Origin: an uncultured Alphaproteobacteria bacterium
GTDB taxonomy: Bacteria; Pseudomonadota; Alphaproteobacteria; Sphingomonadales; Sphingomonadaceae
Direction of reading: 5' to 3'
Length of the DNA: 9,165 nucleotides
Assembly (NCBI GenBank): GCA_903939555.1
Contig: CAJAHV010000061.1
Coordinates: forward strand, 1-9,165
In this document: positions 1-5,934 of the stretch, in pieces
Layout: the number at the start of each line of letters is the position of its first letter
Numbering within the stretch: position 1 is the stretch's first letter
Notes under the pieces: generated by a model
What the model saw: only the letters and a program-made list of their open reading frames with translations
Databases searched by the model: none
Told to the model about the DNA's origin: nothing
Position numbers and translations under genes: made by a program

Positions 1-900
1 CCGCCGCCGGGCTTTTGCGAGCGGCCGCTGCTCAGCCCGCGCGCCGCGCTCCATATCGCTCCGCCCGATGATGCCGCGGCGCTGCCGGCGCTGGCGGCGG
101 AATTCGATGCCGGCGGGGTGCATTATCAACGTCTCGATGCCGCAGCGCTGGCCGCGACCGCCAGCGGGGCGATGCTGCGGCCCGACTGGTGCACGGCGGC
201 GATCATCGAGCCTGATTGCTTCGATATCGATGTCGCCGCGCTGCACCAGGCGTATCTGCGCAGCAGCACTGGCGCCGGCCAGCCGCGCATCATCACCGAT
301 GCCGAAGTCACCGGACTGGCGCGGCACGGCACGGGCTGGCTGATCACCACCCGCGCCGGCGACTTCACCGCCGCCACCATCGTCAACGCGGCCGGGGCCT
401 GGGCCGATGGGATCGCCGCGCTGGCCGGGGCGCGGCCGCGCGGGCTGCAACCGCTGCGCCGGACAATGGTGGTATTGTCGATCGATCCGCCGCCGCCCGC
501 CGACCTGCCGATCACGCTTGATGCCGCCGGGCGGTTCTATTTCAAGCCCGATGGCGGCCGGCTGTGGCTAAGCCCGCACGACGAAACTCCCGATGTCGCG
601 CATGACGTGCGCCCCGACGAACTTGATATCGCCACCGTCATCGAGCGTTTCGAACGCGCCAGCACGGCGACCGTCAACCGCCTCGAAAACAGCTGGGCCG
701 GCCTGCGCACCTTCGCCCCCGACCGCGTACCGGTGTTCGGCTGGGATGGCGTCGTCCCCGGGCTGTTCTGGTGCGCCGGGCAGGGTGGCTTCGGCATCCA
801 GACCGCGCCGGCCGCCGCCGATCTGTGCGCCGCGCTGCTGCTCGGGCAGGCGCCGGCGCTTGATCCAGCGCCCTATCTGGCAACCCGCCAGGGCCTTTGA
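1..900 (+). CDS. FAD-dependent oxidoreductase, DAO (glycine/D-amino acid oxidase-like) family, 5'-truncated by the window edge
   Basis: The frame is open from base 1 to the TGA at 898-900, giving 299 residues with no start; the N-terminal Rossmann (GxGxxG) part must lie upstream of the window. Visible DAO-family landmarks, numbered from base 1, are a PLLSPR segment near residue 9, IVNAAGAWAD at 127-136 (the conserved strand-turn that closes the FAD domain), SWAGLRTFAPDRVPVFG at 231-247, and CAGQGGFGIQTAPAAA at 258-273, which is the C-terminal FAD-contacting glycine motif. Such enzymes are soluble flavoproteins that oxidise amines or D-amino acids, passing electrons to oxygen (giving H2O2) or to a carrier. 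The substrate cannot be read from this part. The gene converges on the minus-strand peroxidase with a 59-bp gap that shows no clear terminator. An in-frame GTG at 118 is too far inside the domain to be the real start. Confidence 0.85.
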   Translation, partial: PPPGFCERPLLSPRAALHIAPPDDAAALPALAAEFDAGGVHYQRLDAAALAATASGAMLRPDWCTAAIIEPDCFDIDVAALHQAYLRSSTGAGQPRIITDAEVTGLARHGTGWLITTRAGDFTAATIVNAAGAWADGIAALAGARPRGLQPLRRTMVVLSIDPPPPADLPITLDAAGRFYFKPDGGRLWLSPHDETPDVAHDVRPDELDIATVIERFERASTATVNRLENSWAGLRTFAPDRVPVFGWDGVVPGLFWCAGQGGFGIQTAPAAADLCAALLLGQAPALDPAPYLATRQGL

Positions 901-959
901 AGCGCGCCCAGAGCGGCGGCTATCTCAAGGGCCTCCGGCGGCTGTAGCTGCAATCGACC

Positions 960-2219
960 TTATTTCTTGAACGGGTCCGAAAATTTTGGATCGCTGTTGA
1001 GCGTGCCGTCGGTCAACGTCTGCATGAAGGCGACCAGCGCTGCCTTGTCCGCCGCCGACAGGTTGAGCCGCTGCGGGTTGCCGCCCGGCCCGGAGAGCCG
1101 GTTGTCGAGCGCCGGGCCGGCCTGGATGCCGCTGTTGTAATGTTCGACAACCTGATCGAGCGTGGCGAAGCGGCCATCGTGCATAAAGGCTTGCGATACG
1201 CCGATATTCTTGAGCGCTGGTGATTTGAAGATCACTGTTTCGCCGGCATCTAGGCCGTTGCTGTCGGAATTGGCGGCGAGTGCATAGCTGGGCGGCACAT
1301 GGCACGCCGCACAGCCGGCGCCACCGGCGTTGGGCGCGGTCATGAACAATTGCCGGCCGCGGTTTTCGGCATCGCTGAAACCGGGCAGGGTGACGTTGAC
1401 GTTGCGGTTCTGTGCCGTCGCGCTGAACACCTGGGCATAGGCGGTGTCCCAGCGGCTGTTCGATGAAATCATGGCGCGTTCGAACTGGGCCAGCGCCTGC
1501 TGGATGCGGGTTTCGCTGATGTTCGCATCGCCAAAGGCAAAGGTGAACAGGTCGGGATAATAGCTCAACCCGCGCATCTTGGTGATCAGCGCGGCGATGC
1601 CGCCGGCGGACGCATCCCAGCCCATTTCGATGGCGTTGGTGATCGGCTGGCTCGCCTGCGCCTCCACCGACGCGGTGCGCTTGTTCCAGAACATGGTGCC
1701 GGGGCGATAATAGCGGATGTTGCCGAGCCGCATGGCGTGCGCTGTGGTGAACGCCGCGCCTGAGAAACCGGTTGAAAACCGCCGCGGATCATCAAAGCCA
1801 TTGGCCTGGCGGTGGCACGATGCGCATGACACGCTGTCGTTGACGCTCAGTCGCTTGTCATAGAACAGCACCCGGCCGAGCGTGGCGATGCGATCGGTAA
1901 CGGCATTGCCCGGCGGCGTGTTGTCGGGAACCGTCCCGTCATAATAGGGCGGCAGCGCCGGATTGGCATAATTGGCCAGCGCCGACAGATCGAGCGTGGT
2001 GAATTCGGCGATCGATGCCGACGTAATGGGTGCCGGGGTTGGTGTTGGCGTCGGGGTTGGCGTCGGGGTTGGCGTTGGTGTGGGAGTCGGGGTCGGCGTT
2101 ACGGTCGCCGTGATGCTTGCCCCGGTCGCTGTGCTGCTGCTGCCGCCGCACGCTGTCAGCGCGAAAGCGGCCATCATGCTGCCGGCCGCCAGCAATGCCT
2201 GTCGTGTCATGCCTGTCAT
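960..2219 (-). CDS. Di-heme cytochrome c peroxidase (CcpA/MauG superfamily), predicted lipoprotein with Pro-Thr tether
   Basis: 419 residues from the ATG at 2219. A second ATG at 2210 (416 residues) is equally plausible: a GGAG lies 2 nt before the first and 11 nt before the second. The N-terminus has a hydrophobic stretch and an LTAC lipobox, so Cys24 should be lipidated. Next come eleven Thr-Pro units (residues 41-62) and the catalytic region. Two c-type heme motifs are present, CASCH (132-136) and CAACH (303-307), about 171 residues apart, close to the spacing I recall for MauG. Trp178, Gln188 and Glu198 have the same mutual spacing as the conserved Trp, Gln and Glu of bacterial CCPs, and MHDGRF (346-351) is a family motif. 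The family reduces H2O2 to water using electrons from small cytochromes c, in the periplasm. The usual FWD.R motif reads FWNKR here. The gene follows tgt after 115 bp that are AT-rich for this genome (2279-2320) and may hold its own promoter, though no convincing -35/-10 pair is visible. Heme loading would need the Ccm machinery, which is not in this window. Confidence 0.9.
   Translation of the reverse strand: MTGMTRQALLAAGSMMAAFALTACGGSSSTATGASITATVTPTPTPTPTPTPTPTPTPTPTPAPITSASIAEFTTLDLSALANYANPALPPYYDGTVPDNTPPGNAVTDRIATLGRVLFYDKRLSVNDSVSCASCHRQANGFDDPRRFSTGFSGAAFTTAHAMRLGNIRYYRPGTMFWNKRTASVEAQASQPITNAIEMGWDASAGGIAALITKMRGLSYYPDLFTFAFGDANISETRIQQALAQFERAMISSNSRWDTAYAQVFSATAQNRNVNVTLPGFSDAENRGRQLFMTAPNAGGAGCAACHVPPSYALAANSDSNGLDAGETVIFKSPALKNIGVSQAFMHDGRFATLDQVVEHYNSGIQAGPALDNRLSGPGGNPQRLNLSAADKAALVAFMQTLTDGTLNSDPKFSDPFKK
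2034..2099 (-). repeat. Eleven Thr-Pro codon pairs (6-bp degenerate tandem repeat) in the peroxidase linker
   Basis: Eleven consecutive ACN-CCN codon pairs encode (Thr-Pro)11 directly after Val40 of the peroxidase precursor, followed by Ala-Pro. Third positions vary between units (ACG, ACC, ACT, ACA; CCG, CCC, CCA), so the repeat is cleaner in protein than in DNA. Such Pro-Thr stretches are typically extended tethers between a membrane anchor and a periplasmic domain. Confidence 0.95.
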
Positions 2220-2334
2220 CGCTCCCGCGTCATCCCGTATTGAAGGGGTTACGCAGTTCGATATGGCAAGCCCCCGGTGATATCGACGAAAATGGCAGGA
2301 AAAGTGCAAATAGTTTTCGCAGGGGATCGGCTGC

Positions 2335-3483
2335 TCAACCCAGTTGCTTGTAGCGGGCGAGGAATTTTGCTGCAAAGTCCTGCACCCGGCCGGCGGCAAT
2401 TGCGGCGCGCAAGCCCGCCATCAGATGCTGGTAAAAGCCGATATTGTGCTCGGTCATCAGCATCGCGCCGAGCATTTCATTCGATTTGACGAGGTGGTGG
2501 AGATAGGCACGGCTCGTCGCGGCCCCGGTGTCTGGCGTGCCATGGCAGACCGGGCAGGGGCAATCATTGTCGAGCGGTGCCAGATCTTCGGCGTGCCGGG
2601 CGTTGCGGATGTTGAGCGGGCCGTCATGGGTGAAGGCCTGGCCATTGCGGCCCGAGCGGGTGGGCAGCACACAGTCGAACATGTCGACACCGCGCAGCAC
2701 CGCGCCGACAATGTCATCGGGCTTGCCGACCCCCATCAGGTAGCGCGGCGCGGTGGCGGGCAACTGGTCACAGGCATGATCGAGGACGCCGAACATCGCT
2801 TCCTGGCCTTCGCCGACCGCCAGTCCGCCGATGGCATAGCCATCAAAGCCGATGGCGCGCAGCGCGCTCGCCGATTCGGCGCGCAGCCGCTCGTCGAGCC
2901 CGCCCTGCTGGATGCCGAACAGCGCGGCGCGGCCGGCGTGTCCGGCGTCGCTGTCGAACCCCACCCGGCTGCGCGCCGCCCAGCGCATCGAGCGGGCCAT
3001 GGCAGCCTCCACCACGTCGCGCGGGGCAGGGAGGGCGACGAGTTCGTCAAAGGCCATGACGATGTCGGACCCGAGCAGGCGCTGGATTTCCATCGAGCGT
3101 TCGGGGCTCATCATGTGGCGGCTGCCGTCGAGATGGCTGGCAAAGGCAACGCCTTCCTCCGACCTTTTGGTCAGCGCCGACAGGCTCATCACCTGATAGC
3201 CGCCGCTGTCGGTGAGGATCGGCCGGTCCCAGCCCATGAAGGCGTGCAGGCCGCCGAGCCGGGCGATGCGCTCGGCCGTCGGGCGCAGCATCAGGTGATA
3301 GGTATTGCCCAGGATGATGTCGGCGCCGGCGGCGCGCACTTCGGCGGGACGCAGGCCCTTGACGGTGGCGGCGGTGCCGACCGGCATGAACGCCGGAGTG
3401 CGGATCAGCCCGCGCTGCATGGCGATTGCGCCGGTGCGGGCGGCGCCGTCGGTGGCGGCGATGGTGAAGGCAAAACGCGTCAT
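2335..3483 (-). CDS. tgt: tRNA-guanine(34) transglycosylase (queuine tRNA-ribosyltransferase)
   Basis: 382 residues from the ATG at 3483. The enzyme swaps guanine-34 in the anticodon of tRNA-Asp, -Asn, -His and -Tyr for the preQ1 base, the committing step of queuosine synthesis on tRNA, in the cytoplasm. It is a TIM barrel with recognisable blocks: RTPAFMPVGTAATVK (28-42), ILTDSGGYQ with general-base Asp92 (89-97), FGIQQGG (189-195), GVGKPDDIVGAV (251-262) and MFDCVLPTRSGRNGQAFT (268-285) with nucleophile Asp270. These Asp residues match Asp102 and Asp280 of the Zymomonas mobilis enzyme. The zinc site is Cys308, Cys310, Cys313 and His346 (TEHN). Compared with E. coli, about seven extra residues lie between Cys313 and SRAYLHH. 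I chose this start because MTRFAFTIAATDG aligns with sphingomonad homologues, although no strong ribosome site precedes it; an in-frame ATG at 3546 would add 21 basic residues. No queA, preQ1 riboswitch or other queuosine gene is visible here. Confidence 0.97.
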   Translation of the reverse strand: MTRFAFTIAATDGAARTGAIAMQRGLIRTPAFMPVGTAATVKGLRPAEVRAAGADIILGNTYHLMLRPTAERIARLGGLHAFMGWDRPILTDSGGYQVMSLSALTKRSEEGVAFASHLDGSRHMMSPERSMEIQRLLGSDIVMAFDELVALPAPRDVVEAAMARSMRWAARSRVGFDSDAGHAGRAALFGIQQGGLDERLRAESASALRAIGFDGYAIGGLAVGEGQEAMFGVLDHACDQLPATAPRYLMGVGKPDDIVGAVLRGVDMFDCVLPTRSGRNGQAFTHDGPLNIRNARHAEDLAPLDNDCPCPVCHGTPDTGAATSRAYLHHLVKSNEMLGAMLMTEHNIGFYQHLMAGLRAAIAAGRVQDFAAKFLARYKQLG

Positions 3484-3629
3484 CAGGCGCTTGTAACGGC
3501 GATTCGCCGCGGCGGAAGGGGCGATGCGGCAGCGGTTGCGCAACATGGCGCCCGTCGGGCTCAAACCGAAAATGAGGGGCACCCCGGTCGCCCTCTCCCG
3601 CGCGGCAACGGGCCGTGGTAGTGCGGGGC

Positions 3630-4364
3630 ATGAAACAGCGTGTCGACCAGTTGCTCGCCGAACGCGGCCTTGCCGAAAGCCGGACGCGGGCGCAGGCGCT
3701 GATCCTTGCCGGGCTGGTGTTTGCCGGCGAGCGCAAGATTGCCAAGGCCGGCGAAATGATCGCCGATGACGTTGTGCTCGAGGTGCGCGGCCGCGACCAC
3801 CCCTGGGTGTCGCGCGGCGGCATCAAGCTGGCCCATGGGCTCGACCATTTCGGCTGGGATGTAACCGACGCGGTGGCCATGGATGTCGGGTCGTCGACCG
3901 GCGGCTTTACCGATGTGCTGCTGACCCGCGGCGCCGCTCGGGTCTATGCGGTCGATTCGGGCACCAACCAACTGGCGTGGAAGCTGCGCAGCGAGGCTCG
4001 GGTGGTGGTGCTCGAACAATTGAGCGCCCGGTTGCTGACCGATGCGCATGTGCCCGAGCCGGTCGATATCATCGTCTGCGATGCCAGTTTCATCGCGCTT
4101 GCCAAGGTGCTCGAACGCCCGCTGGATTTCGCCGGCAGCGCCTGCCGCCTGCTGGCGTTGGTCAAACCGCAATTCGAAGCCGGGCGCGGCGAAATCGGCA
4201 AGGGCGGCGTGGTGCGCGACGCGGCAGTGCACAGCCGGGTCTGCGCTGCTGCCGCCGCCTGGATCGCCGCCCGGCCGGGCTGGCAGGTGACCGGCATCAC
4301 CACCAGCCCGATCACCGGGCCGCAGGGCAATGTGGAATTCCTGCTTGGCGCGGTGCGGGACTGA
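3630..4364 (+). CDS. tlyA: TlyA-family rRNA 2'-O-methyltransferase (S4 domain plus FtsJ-like domain)
   Basis: 244 residues from the ATG at 3630 (MKQRVDQLLAERG, the usual S4 opening); in-frame GTGs at 3615 and 3621 are less likely. Residues 1-60 form an S4 RNA-binding domain, then the junction HPWVSRGGIKL (57-67), followed by a Rossmann methyltransferase with SAM motif MDVGSSTGGFTD (84-95), CDASFIAL (150-157) and ALVKPQFEAGRGEIGKGGVVRD (starting at 176). Lys66, Asp151, Lys179 and Glu236 line up, within two or three residues, with the catalytic tetrad Lys69, Asp154, Lys182, Glu238 described for M. tuberculosis TlyA. That enzyme 2'-O-methylates C1409 of 16S and C1920 of 23S rRNA; whether this one modifies both sites cannot be seen. 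Older annotations call the family 'hemolysin A', which this sequence gives no reason to adopt. It is divergent from tgt across 146 bp and is the first gene of the plus-strand series. Confidence 0.93.
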   Translation: MKQRVDQLLAERGLAESRTRAQALILAGLVFAGERKIAKAGEMIADDVVLEVRGRDHPWVSRGGIKLAHGLDHFGWDVTDAVAMDVGSSTGGFTDVLLTRGAARVYAVDSGTNQLAWKLRSEARVVVLEQLSARLLTDAHVPEPVDIIVCDASFIALAKVLERPLDFAGSACRLLALVKPQFEAGRGEIGKGGVVRDAAVHSRVCAAAAAWIAARPGWQVTGITTSPITGPQGNVEFLLGAVRD

Positions 4365-4368
4365 TCAT

Positions 4369-4392
4369 CCGGTCGGCGCCGGGGTTGACCGG
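4369..4392 (+). other. Inverted repeat / RNA hairpin just after tlyA
   Basis: CCGGTC (4369-4374) pairs with GACCGG (4387-4392). Two G-U pairs and a C-G pair extend this to a 9-bp stem with a 6-nt loop. It starts 5 nt after the tlyA stop and is not followed by a T run, so it is more likely a 3'-end stabiliser or partial attenuator than a full intrinsic terminator. Chance is possible at this GC content. Confidence 0.4.
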
Positions 4393-4443
4393 CAGCGCAG
4401 CCGGGGGGTGTTGCGCCGCATCATAATGGCGTATGGCAGGGCC

Positions 4444-4980
4444 ATGTCGATATCGATCACCCGAACGCCCTTGCAGCGGCCGTCGGCTTGGCGTGCCGGG
4501 TTCGTGCTGGTGCCCTTGCTGCTGGCGCTTGGCGGCCTGTCGGCGCGCTTTTCCGGGTCGACTGAGGATAATGCTTGGTACCAGACCCTCACGCTGCCGG
4601 CCTTGCAGCCGCCGGGGCCGGTGTTCGGCATCGCCTGGAGCATTCTCTACACGCTGATCGCCGTGTCGGCGGCGCTGGTCTGGGGCCACAAGCGGGCGCC
4701 GGGGCGGACGCTGGCGCTCAAGCTTTTCGGTATCGGCGTGCTGATCAATCTGGCTTGGTCGCCGACCTTCTTCCGCTTTCACCTGATGACACCGGCCCTG
4801 GCGATCATCGCTATCATGCTGATTGTCGCATTGGCCACAACTTTTGCCTTTGGCCGGATCAGCCGGCTGGCGGCGTGGCTGTTGGTGCCTTATCTGGTGT
4901 GGCTGTGCTTTGCTGGCGCGCTGAATGCCAGTATCGTCATGCTCAATCCGGCAGCCGACGCCTTCCAGTTGGGAATCTGA
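4444..4980 (+). CDS. tspO: TspO/MBR-family membrane protein (tryptophan-rich sensory protein)
   Basis: 178 residues from the ATG at 4444, preceded by a weak AGGG; an in-frame ATG at 4426 would add six residues. Five hydrophobic helices are visible at about 16-33, 59-80, 92-110, 116-136 and 141-166. Family signatures are W46 with LPALQPPGPVFGIAWSILYT (51-70), NLAWSPTFF (102-110) and PYLVWLCFAGALNASI (149-164). TspO proteins are inner- or outer-membrane tryptophan-rich proteins that bind porphyrins and have been tied to tetrapyrrole and stress control in Rhodobacter; the precise activity is debated in the field. The gene lies 79 bp after tlyA and stops 4 bp before ubiK, which suggests co-transcription with ubiK. 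The N-terminal 15 residues before helix 1 are slightly longer than in typical members of about 160 residues. Confidence 0.92.
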   Translation: MSISITRTPLQRPSAWRAGFVLVPLLLALGGLSARFSGSTEDNAWYQTLTLPALQPPGPVFGIAWSILYTLIAVSAALVWGHKRAPGRTLALKLFGIGVLINLAWSPTFFRFHLMTPALAIIAIMLIVALATTFAFGRISRLAAWLLVPYLVWLCFAGALNASIVMLNPAADAFQLGI

Positions 4981-4984
4981 ACCG

Positions 4985-5272
4985 ATGCAGACCGACAATA
5001 AATTTTTCGAAGACCTGTCAAAGGTCGCCACTTCGGCGCTGGGTACCATTGCCGGTGTTGGCCGCGAGGTGGAGGAAAATGCCCGCCGCCGCGCCCGCGA
5101 ATTTGTCGCCGGCCATGATGCGATCGACCGTGACGAGTTCGAGGCTGTCAAGGCAACCGCTGCGGCGGCGCGTGAAGCTGTCGAGCTGCTCAAGGCTGAA
5201 GTCGCTGCGCTGCGGGCCGAAATCGCCGCTGCCAAGCCTGTCGCAAAGGCGGCCAGAGCCGAAAAGGCGTGA
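4985..5272 (+). CDS. ubiK: UbiK-type accessory factor (BMFP/YqiC domain), small coiled-coil protein
   Basis: 95 residues, with a GGGA 10 nt before the ATG, inside the end of tspO. The opening MQTDNKFFEDLSKVATSALG is the typical BMFP start; an amphipathic N-terminal half is followed by a long charged helix with heptad character (about 49-82, including DRDEFEAVKATAAAAREAVELL) and an Ala/Lys-rich tail. E. coli UbiK (YqiC) is of almost the same length, trimerises through its coiled coil and supports aerobic ubiquinone synthesis as a partner of the lipid-binding UbiJ; a direct test in alphaproteobacteria is not known to me. Tight spacing (4 bp) after tspO indicates a shared transcript. The stop codon is followed immediately by a perfect DnaA-box sequence. 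The family assignment is firm, the ubiquinone role is inferred from E. coli. Confidence 0.9.
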   Translation: MQTDNKFFEDLSKVATSALGTIAGVGREVEENARRRAREFVAGHDAIDRDEFEAVKATAAAAREAVELLKAEVAALRAEIAAAKPVAKAARAEKA

Positions 5273-5281
5273 TTATCCACA
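5273..5281 (+). promoter_or_regulatory. Single consensus DnaA-box sequence
   Basis: TTATCCACA, an exact match to the E. coli R1-type DnaA box, begins on the base after the ubiK stop codon. No further perfect box was noticed nearby and there is no AT-rich unwinding region, so this is not an origin. One perfect 9-mer in about 9 kb on two strands has a chance probability of several percent under a uniform base model. Confidence 0.35.
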
Positions 5282-5296
5282 GCTTTATCTGGCGTC

Positions 5297-5311
5297 CGCC
5301 CGAGTCGGGCG
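5297..5311 (+). other. 15-bp palindrome in the ubiK-ybjN gap
   Basis: CGCCCGA-G-TCGGGCG is a perfect inverted repeat (7-bp arms, 1-nt centre) between ubiK and ybjN. As RNA it could fold as a 5- or 6-bp stem with a small loop. No T run follows. It could be a protein-binding site or a minor transcript hairpin; function unknown. Confidence 0.4.
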
Positions 5312-5366
5312 CTTGCCGAATCGTCTTCTGCTGCCCAGCCTGCCGGGCGCACGGGAGACCAGAGGC

Positions 5367-5885
5367 ATGAGCCTGCTCGACATTGACTATGCACCGGCGC
5401 CGGCGGCACCGATCGACATGCTCGAACATGTTTTCGACGCCAATGGCTGGGCTTTTGAACGCTCGGGCGACGAGGAAATAAGCACCTCGATCAAGGCTGG
5501 CTGGGCGATCTATCAATTGCGCGCCCTTTGGCGCGAGGACGAAGGCGTGCTGCAGATCGTCGCGCGTGCCGATCTGACCTGCCCCGACGACCGGCGTGCG
5601 GCGATCTATGAAACCCTCGGCCTCATCAACGAACAGCTCTGGATGGGCCATTTCGAGCTGTGGTCGGCCGATGGTACGGTGCTGTTCCGCCATGCTACCC
5701 TGCTCGATAATGACGATGGCGATGCGGCCCCCGACCTGACCATCGGCCAGGCCGAAGTGCTGGTCGAAGCCGCAGTCGATGAATTCGAACGCTTCTACCC
5801 GGTCCTGCAACTTGTCATGTTTGCCGATCATGCACCGGCCGATGCGATGGCGGCGGCGCTGTTCGAAACCGTTGGTGAGGCGTGA
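5367..5885 (+). CDS. YbjN-domain protein (type III secretion chaperone-like fold), function unknown
   Basis: 172 residues; the ATG at 5367 has an AGAGG 1 nt upstream and GGGAG 9 nt upstream. No signal peptide or membrane helix is present, so it should be cytoplasmic and acidic. YbjN-like features are an N-terminal PIDMLEHVFDANGWAFERSGD segment (from residue 15), beta-rich SIKAGWAIYQLRALWREDEGVLQIVARAD (from 41), a helix RRAAIYETLGLINEQLWMGHFEL (from 76) and a C-terminal helical region with PVLQLVMF (145-152). E. coli YbjN affects motility, stress and envelope phenotypes, but no molecular activity is established, and I would not transfer those phenotypes. Open reading continues well upstream in this frame, but the clear family N-terminus and ribosome site fix the start here. 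It follows ubiK by 94 bp and lies 49 bp before proC. Confidence 0.88.
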   Translation: MSLLDIDYAPAPAAPIDMLEHVFDANGWAFERSGDEEISTSIKAGWAIYQLRALWREDEGVLQIVARADLTCPDDRRAAIYETLGLINEQLWMGHFELWSADGTVLFRHATLLDNDDGDAAPDLTIGQAEVLVEAAVDEFERFYPVLQLVMFADHAPADAMAAALFETVGEA

Positions 5886-5906
5886 GGCCGACGCTGAGGC
5901 CGACGC
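5883..5906 (+). repeat. Two tandem copies of a 12-bp unit at the ybjN-proC junction
   Basis: TGAGGCCGACGC occurs twice back to back, starting with the ybjN stop codon (TGA 5883-5885), and a third TGA follows at 5907. The duplication lies in the short gap before the proposed proC start. It looks like a slippage duplication; each copy contains GAGG, which could in principle serve as a ribosome site, but both are too far (over 30 nt) from the GTG at 5935. Confidence 0.8.
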
Positions 5907-5934
5907 TGACCCCGGTCATCGAAATCCGCTGCTC

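Noticed and set aside
901..959. Terminator between the two convergent genes at the left
   Set aside because: No convincing stem with adjacent T run is seen on either strand in these 59 bp.
2034..2099. Possible CRISPR or minisatellite array
   Set aside because: The 6-bp units are in-frame Thr-Pro codons within the peroxidase, with no spacers.
2235..2334. preQ1 riboswitch or promoter between tgt and the peroxidase
   Set aside because: This gap is downstream of tgt, so it cannot control it by a riboswitch. The best promoter-like pair for the peroxidase (TTGCAC with GATATC, 19-bp spacing) is too weak to list.
2220..2399. 60-residue N-terminal extension of the cytochrome c peroxidase frame
   Set aside because: It would reach back into tgt and bury the lipoprotein signal; ATGs at 2219 and 2210 give a normal signal peptide.
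2344..3621. 425-residue plus-strand open frame opposite tgt
   Set aside because: It is antisense to a fully conserved tgt, is Gly/Ala/His/Arg-rich with no recognisable motif, and is expected from GC-biased third positions.
4575..5366. Long open stretch in the ybjN frame upstream of its start
   Set aside because: It runs across tspO and ubiK in another frame; the YbjN family N-terminus and a ribosome site place the start at 5367.
4312..5409. 365-residue minus-strand open frame across tspO-ubiK-ybjN
   Set aside because: Low-complexity Arg/Pro/Gln-rich translation opposite three recognised genes; a shadow frame.
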